A DNA stretch of 64,000 bases from Postechiella marina (GTDB taxonomy: Bacteria; Bacteroidota; Bacteroidia; Flavobacteriales; Flavobacteriaceae). A program made the translations under genes and the position numbers. Below the pieces are notes generated by a model. It was not told the DNA's origin. It saw only the letters and a list, made by a program, of their open reading frames with translations, and made no database searches. Below are positions 1 to 8,199 of the stretch, in pieces; positions within the stretch are counted from its first letter, which is position 1, and the number at the start of each line of letters is the position of its first letter. Location: NCBI RefSeq assembly GCF_039538365.1, contig NZ_BAABCA010000002.1, positions 434,001 through 498,000 of the forward strand, read 5' to 3'.

Positions 1-573
1 TCCATCTTGTAAAACTCTCACCTTTTTCCAGCCTCTTGGTTCATCTGTAGTGTCAATAGCTCCCGTAGTAGGTGTTTCTGTTCCTATTTCATAACCTAAG
101 TTTACAAGATAAACATGATTATTTGCATCTGTTACAGAAATTTCTGAAAAAGCGGTACCACTTAAATCTCCATTAGGTGTATCTACATACTGCATGCTTA
201 TTTTATCATAGGTATTAGTTTTTACCATTGGCTGTAAATCTTGTATTTCTTGATTACTGGAGGTTACAGCATCAATATCTGTTGCTGTTAATTGGGCTGC
301 AGCCATAGCAATAGTACCATTTATTACAACTCTAAATTCTGCCCCAGAATAAAAACCTAAATCCCAAGTATCGCGTTGTACAACAGTTGAAATGCTACTA
401 CTTAAATCTACATACACTTGATTTTGCTCGTTTGGACCACCAACTTCTGGAGCTATAGAGGCTCCTTCAATAAGAATTTTAATAGGTTCCGTTGGTCCAT
501 CGTCATTATCGCTACATCCTACAAAGGCACATGCTGCAACACATAAAATAAAAGTAAATAATTTGTTTGTCAT
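1..573 (-). CDS. HmuY-like heme-binding lipoprotein (3' end outside window)
   Basis: Partial gene that runs off the left edge; 191 codons are visible, starting at the ATG at 573. The N-terminus is a lipoprotein signal ending in a lipobox FVGC with the lipidated Cys at residue 20, followed by an Asp-rich stretch (SDNDD). The segment RDTWDLGFYSG and the following EFRVVINGTIAMAA pattern are typical of the HmuY family, outer-membrane-anchored proteins that bind heme and pass it to a TonB-dependent receptor. That receptor (585-2717) lies immediately upstream on the same strand with an 11-nt gap, so both should share one transcript. Family assignment is from motif recognition and genomic partnership; the heme ligands cannot be located without the C-terminus. 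Confidence 0.85.
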   Translation of the reverse strand, partial: MTNKLFTFILCVAACAFVGCSDNDDGPTEPIKILIEGASIAPEVGGPNEQNQVYVDLSSSISTVVQRDTWDLGFYSGAEFRVVINGTIAMAAAQLTATDIDAVTSSNQEIQDLQPMVKTNTYDKISMQYVDTPNGDLSGTAFSEISVTDANNHVYLVNLGYEIGTETPTTGAIDTTDEPRGWKKVRVLQDG

Positions 574-584
574 GATATTAGTTT

Positions 585-2717
585 TTAAAATTTAAGATTA
601 TATAATAGTTTTAAGTAATACGAGCGACCGTAACCCAATAAAAGCCCATTGTTATTAGCAGAGTGAATACCTCCATTTGCTGAATTACTAATATTTACAT
701 TAGTAACATCTAGCAGGTTTCTACCTCCAAGTGTGGCTTGAACTGTATTATTAAAAAAAGACTTTTTTACAGAGGCATCTAACCAATTATAAGCACTAGT
801 TGTAGTTTTAGAAAATGTAGAGTTACCATCGCTATCTGCGCCTGTAGCTGTAAAGTTTTGCTGCTCGCCATTATGTTTTAAAAGCACAGTAAAAGCAGCA
901 TCCCATTTTTTTACTTGATAAGTAGCACCTGCATTTATTTGTAAAGCATAAAGAAAATTGTTGTTTGCTTCTTTGTCGTTATTAGTGTTTTGAGCGATAC
1001 CTTGTAATGTAGCTCCAAAGTTAAATATCCAACTATTGGCTTTTAAACTATTCTCTAATGTTGTACTCCATAATTTATAGGTATCTATATTTATATATTG
1101 ATACTGCAATGGCGCATTATTAACAATAGCTAAATCTATTCTATCTTTAATATCGATATAGCTTATTTTTATGGCATTTAGCATTGATAAATTATTAAAC
1201 CAACTACGTTTTTTTAAGTTTAAAAAGGCTGTAAAACCATTTTCTGGACTCAAATTTTCGTTACCCCTTACATCGTGATTGCTATCTACAAAGTAATAGT
1301 AAAGCTCTTCGAAATTTGGTGTCCTGTACGCTGTACCAAAGTTTCCGCGTAACTCAAAACCTTTTTTCATAAGATAACGAGCACTTATAGAGCCTAAAAA
1401 TTTAGATTGAAATAGGGAATTGTATTCAAAACGTAAACCTGGTCGGAATAAAAACTTATTAGAAAAATTTATTTCGGAAGAACCAAAAACTGCATAATTA
1501 TTTTGGGTTTGCTTTTTATCTTGCTGTGTAACATCGCCTGAAGCCTGAGTATCGAAACCTTCTATAAAACGAGTTTCGTAACCTAATTGAAAATTATAAA
1601 CATCGTTTTTAACCAAATTATTTATACTTCCTTTAGAAAAAAATACGCTGCTAGATTGATAAACCTCATCGGTTTCGTTGCTTTTTTCTTTGGTTAATAT
1701 GTAATAGTTAAACTCGTTTAAGCGACGCTTTTGTTGTTGGTAAGATAACGAAGCATTGTAATTTGCTCCAGAATTAAGTTTACCGTTTAGGTTTATATTG
1801 TTTACAAATCTGTTGGTTGTAAAAACCCTATCTGTAGCAGATGGATTACTGGTTTGCGACTGCGTGTTTACGTTAGCCCTAACCGCTGCATCATAGTAAT
1901 TTATTGTTTCGTTAAAATATTCAAACTTATAAAAAACCTTAAAATTAGTCTTACTATAGTTTAATAGCGCATTAGTGTTAATTTGGGTTTTAGGCAACCA
2001 ATCGTAACCACGTAATCCATCGTTTTGATAATAATCTTGCCCTTGTCTTTGGTTAAAAAAACCTGCAAATTCATTTCTATTTACACCTGCCCTAACAAAC
2101 CAGTTCTCGTTAAAATTATGCCCAATATTTAAACCTTGTATATGCCTACCTTTATTAAACCAAGCATACTCGTTATTAACTGTTTCTTCTTGTAAAAAAG
2201 CCTGAATTTTCCAGTTAGTATCTATAGATTTTTTGGTAATTATATTAATAACACCAGAAACTGCATTAGCACCATACTCTACTCCCATGGCGCCTTCAAC
2301 AATTTCTATACGCTCTACATCATCAAGATTTATTTGTGTTAAATCTATATTATTACCCAATCCATTATCGCTAACTAACGGAATATTATCTACTAGAATA
2401 TTAAAATATTGCGAGTCTAATCCAAAAAAAGAAATCGTAGATTTTCCTGTTTGGGCATTTGGTATAATAGTTAAGTTTAAATTAAAGTTTAATAAGTCGG
2501 CTAAATTATTGGCTGCTTGGTTTTCTATTTGTTCTCTTTTAATAACCTTAACATTATGAACAGACTTTTTTATACCCTGCGGATTGTATTGTCCTGTTAT
2601 AACAACCTCTTCTAAACCATTAACTTTTATAGAATCTTGTTTTACATTCTGCGCAATTATCCAACAAGAAAAAAAAGTTGAAAAATAAATGCTTAAATAT
2701 TTTTTATTTAGAACCAT
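585..2717 (-). CDS. TonB-dependent heme receptor (HmuR-like)
   Basis: A 710-residue outer-membrane receptor. After a signal peptide of about 22 residues comes a TonB-box-like EEVVITGQ (residues 36-43), a plug domain to about residue 160 ending in the usual GVINIITKK segment, and a beta-barrel finishing in a terminal Phe (YNLKF). There is no N-terminal carboxypeptidase-like domain, which separates it from the SusC-type receptors elsewhere in the window. The following HmuY-like gene makes heme or hemoprotein the likely ligand. It diverges from the 2822 operon; a TATATTTG -7 element on this strand (2743-2736) and a palindrome upstream suggest iron-type control. The substrate is inferred from the partner gene. 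Confidence 0.85.
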   Translation of the reverse strand: MVLNKKYLSIYFSTFFSCWIIAQNVKQDSIKVNGLEEVVITGQYNPQGIKKSVHNVKVIKREQIENQAANNLADLLNFNLNLTIIPNAQTGKSTISFFGLDSQYFNILVDNIPLVSDNGLGNNIDLTQINLDDVERIEIVEGAMGVEYGANAVSGVINIITKKSIDTNWKIQAFLQEETVNNEYAWFNKGRHIQGLNIGHNFNENWFVRAGVNRNEFAGFFNQRQGQDYYQNDGLRGYDWLPKTQINTNALLNYSKTNFKVFYKFEYFNETINYYDAAVRANVNTQSQTSNPSATDRVFTTNRFVNNINLNGKLNSGANYNASLSYQQQKRRLNEFNYYILTKEKSNETDEVYQSSSVFFSKGSINNLVKNDVYNFQLGYETRFIEGFDTQASGDVTQQDKKQTQNNYAVFGSSEINFSNKFLFRPGLRFEYNSLFQSKFLGSISARYLMKKGFELRGNFGTAYRTPNFEELYYYFVDSNHDVRGNENLSPENGFTAFLNLKKRSWFNNLSMLNAIKISYIDIKDRIDLAIVNNAPLQYQYINIDTYKLWSTTLENSLKANSWIFNFGATLQGIAQNTNNDKEANNNFLYALQINAGATYQVKKWDAAFTVLLKHNGEQQNFTATGADSDGNSTFSKTTTSAYNWLDASVKKSFFNNTVQATLGGRNLLDVTNVNISNSANGGIHSANNNGLLLGYGRSYYLKLLYNLKF

Positions 2718-2735
2718 TCTTAATTAAATTTGCAG

Positions 2736-2771
2736 CAAATATATGTCTTATTTTAATTCAGTCTAAATAAG
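2736..2771 (-). promoter_or_regulatory. Promoter with palindromic operator (candidate iron-regulated) for the heme receptor
   Basis: On the minus strand TATATTTG (2743-2736) matches the Bacteroidota -7 consensus TAnnTTTG, with a TTAG (2766-2763) 19 nt upstream in the -33 position. A 25-bp imperfect palindrome covers 2747-2771: outer arms CTTATTT and AAATAAG are perfect, and 9 of 12 position pairs match overall. It overlaps the -33 element and lies in the 104-bp gap between divergent iron/heme operons, as a Fur-type repressor site would. Assignment to Fur is inference. Confidence 0.45.
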
Positions 2772-2821
2772 AACAAGTAAAATTTTATTTTTTTAAAACC
2801 AAAACAAACAACCCGCTAAAA

Positions 2822-3727
2822 ATGAGTAGATTAAAAATTTTAACATTGTTATTTTTAACATTTTCCATTTATACAAACGCCCAAAACAAGAAAAAAAGAG
2901 ATGCAGAAGCCATTAAAAAAATGTGTGGATGCTACGAAGTAACCTTCAATTTTGCAGAAACCTTTAACTATAGTAACGATTCGCTTTACAAACCATCTAA
3001 AACTAAAGTTGATAAAGGTTTAGAATGGGCACAGTTAGTTCAAGACGACAAAAACAAGATATCAATTCAGCATTTGTTACAAGTAGGAGATCCATCAAAA
3101 CCCTATATAGTAAAGCACTGGAGACAAGATTGGCTTTTCGAAAACACAAGTTTTTACATGTATAATGGCAATAACAACTGGAATTTTATTACCAAACCAA
3201 AAGCTGAAGTAAAAGGACAATGGACTCAAAAAGTATTTCAAGTAGACGATAGTCCGCGATACGAGGGTTCTTCAACATGGGTACATGTAGACGGAAAAAG
3301 CTACTGGGAAAACACAACCAACGCCCCTCTACCAAGAAGAGAATACACAAAACGAAGCGATTATAACATAACCCTAAGAGGCAACAGACATGAAATTACT
3401 AAAGATGGTTGGATACACGATCAAGATAACGCCAAAGTAATTCGCCAAACTGGAAAAGAAGATGTGATTTTAGCAAAAGAAAAAGGATATAACACCTACG
3501 TAAAAGTAGACGATAGCAAATGTAAAGGCGCATCGGATTGGTGGAAAGAAAACCACGAAAAATGGGCTTTGGTTCGTAATAAATGGGCTCAAGTATATAA
3601 CAGAAATAAAAACTTATCTCTAGAAAATAAAGTAGAAAACAAACAACTATATAAATATTTATTCTCTGACGATTATAAAACAACCGAGAACATAAATAAA
3701 GTTATAGAATCTTTCGTAAAAAAATAA
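2822..3727 (+). CDS. DUF6607-like secreted protein
   Basis: A 301-residue protein with a signal peptide of about 20 residues ending in NAQ. The mature part begins with a Lys-rich patch and a conserved-looking MCGCYEV segment, followed by many Trp and Tyr residues (for example KHWRQDW, GNNNWNF, SDWWKENHEKW). This pattern matches what I know as DUF6607, a family of unknown function often found beside TonB receptors in Bacteroidota and marine proteobacteria. It is the first gene of a seven-gene operon (next gene 36 nt downstream) that carries a TonB receptor and a ferric-reductase-like fusion, so a role in iron or heme uptake is likely. No catalytic motif is visible; the function is unknown. Confidence 0.7.
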   Translation: MSRLKILTLLFLTFSIYTNAQNKKKRDAEAIKKMCGCYEVTFNFAETFNYSNDSLYKPSKTKVDKGLEWAQLVQDDKNKISIQHLLQVGDPSKPYIVKHWRQDWLFENTSFYMYNGNNNWNFITKPKAEVKGQWTQKVFQVDDSPRYEGSSTWVHVDGKSYWENTTNAPLPRREYTKRSDYNITLRGNRHEITKDGWIHDQDNAKVIRQTGKEDVILAKEKGYNTYVKVDDSKCKGASDWWKENHEKWALVRNKWAQVYNRNKNLSLENKVENKQLYKYLFSDDYKTTENINKVIESFVKK

Positions 3728-3762
3728 GTCAACTTAAATAATCAACCAAATTTTAAAACACA

Positions 3763-6186
3763 ATGAAAAGCGTACTAACATTACTACTAGTAATAAGTAG
3801 CATATATTCAAGTTATAGTCAAGCCACAATAAGAGGTGCAGTAAAAAACCAGTTAGACGAAGGTATTCCTTTTGCTACAGTATATTTAGAAGGCACAGAA
3901 ATTGGTGTAGCTTCAGATGAAAACGGGATTTTTACTATAAAAAACGTGCCTTATAAAGCATATACCATTATTGCTAGCGCTGTGGGGTACAACAAGGTAA
4001 CTAAAGAAATTAATATAAATGGAGATAAAAATCATATAATTTTTAAATTAAAACAAAACACTAATTTAGATGAAGTTGAGCTTTTTGGACACAGAGATAA
4101 AGTAGCAGAAAAGCTAGAAACATTAACCCGTTTACCATTAGCACCAAACGAGCAATTACAAAGCATATCTATACTATCGCATGCTTTAATAGAAAAACAA
4201 AACGCGTTAAGTTTAAGCGATGTAACCAAAAATGTTGCTGGTGTTTACACATTTGCAACTTATGGTAACACTAGAGAAAGTATGTCTTTAAGAGGTTTTA
4301 GAGGAATTCCTATACTTAAAAACGGTGTTAGAATTCATTCAGACTTTAGAGGTACAGGTGTTGTAACAGACATGGCTGGTGTAGATAACATTCAGGTATT
4401 AAAAGGTATTTCGGCAATTAGTCAAGGTCTTGGAGGCGACCTTGGTTCTGCCGGAGGAGTAATAAATATTGTTACAAAAACACCAAAATTTTATGATGGT
4501 GGCGAAGTTAGTTTTAGAACAGGTAGTTACGGACAAATACGCCCAACATTCGATTTTTATGGGCCTTTAGACAGCAAAAAAACTGTGGCTTTTAGACTAG
4601 CAGGATCTTACGACAAAGCAGATAGTTACAGAAGCAAAGTTAACTCAGAGCGTTTTTATATAAACCCATCTTTAGCATGGAAACCAAACGATAAAACAAA
4701 TATTATTTTAGAAATGGATTATACTGATAATAGTGTAACTCCAGATCAAGGAACCATTAATTTAGGTGGTTACGACACCAATGATATTTACAAATTACCA
4801 AACGATAACTTTGTAGGTTTTGATTCTGACAGAACAAACTCTGTAAACACAACTTACGCCATTAGACTTGAAAGAGAAATAAGTGATAATTTAAGCGTAA
4901 AAGCAGGCTTATTCTCATCAGACTTAGAAATATACGAAGAAGAATCTTATATATTTGAAGGCGGAGGAAGAACAGGTTTAGATGTATTAGAAAGCAACGA
5001 AAGATATAGAGAATACTACGCTGGCGGGAGGTTAGATAAAAACAGTGTATTCCAAATAGATTTATTAGGAAAAAATATTGAAACAGGAGCTTTAAAACAT
5101 ACCTTTCAAGTTGGTGTAGATTATAGAACTAGTGAGTTTGAAAACATAGCTTACACTACAACCTACCCAACAGATAACACCTATGTAGATATTATTGATG
5201 TTTTTAAACCTATAAATAATGTTTTACCAGCTGGTGTAAGCGTTACCGAAAACCCTGATGCTGCATCTGGATCTAAAACAAAATCTTACGGTTTTACAAT
5301 TCAAGATAAAGTAACATTAACAGAGTGGGCCGATGTATTTTTAGGCTTACGCTACACTTCTCTAGAAAGAACTCGAGGTAACTTTTTAGGAAGAAGCCTG
5401 TCTGGATCAAAAAGAGACGATGCTGTTAACCCTTTAATTGGTTTTAATATTAAACCTTTAAAAAACATTATTGTATTTGGGTCTTACGCGAGTAACTCTA
5501 ACCCAATGAGTTCTTTTTACACAGATGTTAATGGAGACGAATTAGGGACAGAGCGTTGGGATCAATTTGAAACTGGAATTAAATCGACCTGGTTAAACAA
5601 CGCATTACGTTTTAATGTTACCTATTACTCTACCTTTAGCAAAAACCTAAATCTTGAAGCTATAGATGGCAACGGAACATCTTTAGGCTATTACCTAAAA
5701 GGAGGAGAAGACACAAGAAATGGTGTAGAAATAGAAATTATTGGTAGAGTGCTTCCTAATTTAGAGCTTATAGCAGGCTACTCGTATCTAGATGCTAAAT
5801 ATAAAGATCACGTATCTTACTATTACAATTCTAGCCCACTAAACACACCAAAAAATACAGCAAACTTATGGGCAAGATACCGTTTTGAAAATAGTTTAGA
5901 TGGCCTATCCCTAGGTGCAGGAGTTTATTATTTAGGCGAACGCCCGCACAATGTTTGGTCTAGAGATTACACGCACGATGGTGTTGTACCAGGCGTTAAA
6001 CCTTTTGATTTAGAAGCTTACACAACAGTTAACATCCAATCATCTTATCAATTTAATGCAGATTTAAGTTTAGATGTATTTGTAAACAACCTATTTAACG
6101 AAGTTGGTTATAACGCATACAGAACGGTATATTTAAACCGAATAAATCCAGTTACTTTCGGAACCACTTTACGTTATAAATTTTAA
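3763..6186 (+). CDS. TonB-dependent siderophore-type receptor with CarboxypepD_reg-like domain
   Basis: An 807-residue outer-membrane receptor. A signal peptide (about 1-20) is followed by a carboxypeptidase-regulatory-like beta-sandwich (about 22-105, with VGYNKVTKEI), then the plug (about 115-245, including ESMSLRGFRG and GGVINIVTKTP) and a long beta-barrel ending in LRYKF. The plug resembles FecA/FhuA-type siderophore receptors more than SusC: there is no partner SusD and the length is near 800 rather than 1000 or more. It sits second in the operon, between DUF6607 and a secreted ankyrin protein, with only 12 nt to the next gene. Ligand unknown; ferric siderophore or heme is inferred from neighbours. 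Confidence 0.85.
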   Translation: MKSVLTLLLVISSIYSSYSQATIRGAVKNQLDEGIPFATVYLEGTEIGVASDENGIFTIKNVPYKAYTIIASAVGYNKVTKEININGDKNHIIFKLKQNTNLDEVELFGHRDKVAEKLETLTRLPLAPNEQLQSISILSHALIEKQNALSLSDVTKNVAGVYTFATYGNTRESMSLRGFRGIPILKNGVRIHSDFRGTGVVTDMAGVDNIQVLKGISAISQGLGGDLGSAGGVINIVTKTPKFYDGGEVSFRTGSYGQIRPTFDFYGPLDSKKTVAFRLAGSYDKADSYRSKVNSERFYINPSLAWKPNDKTNIILEMDYTDNSVTPDQGTINLGGYDTNDIYKLPNDNFVGFDSDRTNSVNTTYAIRLEREISDNLSVKAGLFSSDLEIYEEESYIFEGGGRTGLDVLESNERYREYYAGGRLDKNSVFQIDLLGKNIETGALKHTFQVGVDYRTSEFENIAYTTTYPTDNTYVDIIDVFKPINNVLPAGVSVTENPDAASGSKTKSYGFTIQDKVTLTEWADVFLGLRYTSLERTRGNFLGRSLSGSKRDDAVNPLIGFNIKPLKNIIVFGSYASNSNPMSSFYTDVNGDELGTERWDQFETGIKSTWLNNALRFNVTYYSTFSKNLNLEAIDGNGTSLGYYLKGGEDTRNGVEIEIIGRVLPNLELIAGYSYLDAKYKDHVSYYYNSSPLNTPKNTANLWARYRFENSLDGLSLGAGVYYLGERPHNVWSRDYTHDGVVPGVKPFDLEAYTTVNIQSSYQFNADLSLDVFVNNLFNEVGYNAYRTVYLNRINPVTFGTTLRYKF

Positions 6187-6198
6187 AAAATTAATTAT

Positions 6199-7683
6199 AT
6201 GAAAACTATTAAATTTTCTATCATTACTTTATTGTTTGTTAATCTTTTACAAGCGCAATCAAAAAATATTTTTTGGGAAAAGAGTTTCTGGAAAACCAAT
6301 CCAACCATAAAAGTTATTGAACAAAAAATAGCCGAAGGTAACGACGCTGCAGCATTAAACCCTATGAGTTTTGATGCTGTAACAAACGCCATTTTAGCGC
6401 ATGCAGACAACACAACCATTAAGCATTTATTATCTAAAAAAGGAAACAACGTTAATAAGCTAACCCACGATAAAAGAACTTACGTGTTCTGGGCTGCATA
6501 TAGTGGTAACTTAGAGTTAGTAAAACACCTTATAGTAAACAATGCTAAATTAAACATTAAAGATTCTCATCATTTTTCTCCATTAACATTTGCTGCTGTT
6601 GCAGGACAGACTAATACCGAGATTTACGATACATTAATTGAAAATGGTATCGATATAAAAACAGACAAAGATGAGCACGGAGCCAACGCCTTACTTTTAC
6701 TTATTCCGCATTTAAAAGATTTTAAACTTGTAGATTATTTTGAAGCCAAAGGCCTTAGTTTAAAAAGCGTAGACAACCATGGTAATGGTGCCTTTAATTA
6801 TGTTGCAAAAACAGGAAATAAAGCCATGCTAGAGCTACTTATTAAAAAAGGATTGCCATATAAAAACACAAATAGCAACGGTGGTAACGCTATGTTAATG
6901 GCCACTCAAGGCTCTAGACAAGGCTACAATACTTTAGATTTTTTTAAACATTTAAACAGCTTAGGTATTGCTGCCAATATTACTAATAACAATGGTTTAA
7001 CACCGCTACATAATCTGGCTTATGGCAATAAAGACCTTGCTACTATAAATTATTTTATAAATAAAGGTGTAGATGTTAACAAGACAGACAACAATGGCAA
7101 TACAGCTCTTATTAATGCTTCTGGCAGAAATACATTAGAAATTATTACCAAGTTGGCAAATAACACGAAACAAATTAGTCATGTTAATAACCATGGACAA
7201 TCTGCTTTAACAAAAGCCTTAAAAAACAAACCTCAAATCGTTACTTTTTTGGTAAATAAAGGAGCAGATGTCCATGTTATTGACGCTAAAGGAAACAACC
7301 TTGCTTATTATTTAGTAGAAGCATTTCAACCTAAAAAACAAGAAGCATTTAAAGAGAATATTAAAACATTATCTGCAAATGGGTTCGATATTAAAACCAC
7401 TCAAAAAAACGGAAACACCTTATTTCATTTAGCAGCAAATGCTAATAATATCGATTTACTAAAGTATTCAAACACTTTAAATATTGACATTAATGCTAAA
7501 AACAAAGACGGATTAACAGCTTTACATATTGCAGTTATGAAAGCCAAAAACTTAAAAACGGTAGCATATTTACTATCTATTGGAGCAGATAAAAATATTA
7601 AAACCGATTTTGAAGAATCTCTTTTAGACTTAGCTCAAGAAAACGAATTACTAAGCAAACAAAACATCAACCTATTAAAATAA
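6199..7683 (+). CDS. Secreted ankyrin-repeat protein
   Basis: A 494-residue protein with a clear signal peptide (about 1-19, ending QAQ) and then an array of ankyrin repeats over about residues 85-485. Recognisable repeat cores include NGNTALINASGRN and DGLTALHIAVMKAKN, spaced about 33-36 residues. Ankyrin arrays are protein-protein interaction modules; the signal peptide puts this one in the periplasm or outside. It is embedded in the iron operon, 12 nt after the TonB receptor and 6 nt before the DUF2271 gene, so it probably works with the receptor or the reductase system. No enzymatic motif is visible. Confidence 0.85.
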   Translation: MKTIKFSIITLLFVNLLQAQSKNIFWEKSFWKTNPTIKVIEQKIAEGNDAAALNPMSFDAVTNAILAHADNTTIKHLLSKKGNNVNKLTHDKRTYVFWAAYSGNLELVKHLIVNNAKLNIKDSHHFSPLTFAAVAGQTNTEIYDTLIENGIDIKTDKDEHGANALLLLIPHLKDFKLVDYFEAKGLSLKSVDNHGNGAFNYVAKTGNKAMLELLIKKGLPYKNTNSNGGNAMLMATQGSRQGYNTLDFFKHLNSLGIAANITNNNGLTPLHNLAYGNKDLATINYFINKGVDVNKTDNNGNTALINASGRNTLEIITKLANNTKQISHVNNHGQSALTKALKNKPQIVTFLVNKGADVHVIDAKGNNLAYYLVEAFQPKKQEAFKENIKTLSANGFDIKTTQKNGNTLFHLAANANNIDLLKYSNTLNIDINAKNKDGLTALHIAVMKAKNLKTVAYLLSIGADKNIKTDFEESLLDLAQENELLSKQNINLLK

Positions 7684-7689
7684 TATACC

Positions 7690-8187
7690 ATGAAAAAAAC
7701 ATTAGCATTTAAAACATTTATAATGTTGGCAGTAGTGTTATTTATTTCCTTCGGATTTAAAAGTAAACCTAGCGCATCGGCTTCTTATAAATGCATGATT
7801 CAAATGACAAACTATACAGGCGAAGGTGCATATATTGCTATTTCATTATTAAACCCAAATGGCGAATACGAAAAAACATTGTACGTTCAAGGTGATGATG
7901 ACGAGTGGTATTCAGACATTACAAATTGGTGGCAATTTCATGGTAAAGTTAGAGCAGATATTGATGCCATTACAGGAGCTACAATAAGTGGAGGTGGTCG
8001 TACTATAAGCATTATTCAGTTAGAAGATGACAAAATAGATGCGGGATACAAAATTCGTTTTGAATCGGCTGTAGAAGATCAAGAATATTACAAAGACGAT
8101 GTAGAGTTCGAATTAACTTCAGCATCTGTAAAAAGCAAAGTAGAAGGTCATGGTTTTATACGTTATGTACGTATGATGCCCCAATAA
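7690..8187 (+). CDS. DUF2271 periplasmic protein
   Basis: A 165-residue exported protein with a signal/anchor segment at about residues 5-24. The mature part holds DUF2271-like features: an early Cys (YKCMIQMTN), a Gly-rich TYTGEG-like start, DDEWYSDITNWW, and DAITGATISGGG. DUF2271 proteins are typically coded beside PepSY-domain flavoreductases, as here: the PepSY fusion starts 12 nt downstream. They are thought to act with it in periplasmic electron transfer or iron reduction, but the biochemical role is unproven. The DAxTGAT motif resembles FMN-attachment motifs (D-x-x-T-G-A-T), so covalent flavin on this protein is possible; that is inference. Confidence 0.75.
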   Translation: MKKTLAFKTFIMLAVVLFISFGFKSKPSASASYKCMIQMTNYTGEGAYIAISLLNPNGEYEKTLYVQGDDDEWYSDITNWWQFHGKVRADIDAITGATISGGGRTISIIQLEDDKIDAGYKIRFESAVEDQEYYKDDVEFELTSASVKSKVEGHGFIRYVRMMPQ

Positions 8188-8199
8188 ACCCAATTAAAA

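Noticed and set aside
2233..2559. 108-codon open frame antisense to the heme receptor
   Set aside because: Lies wholly within the plug-domain coding region of the receptor and shows no independent signal.
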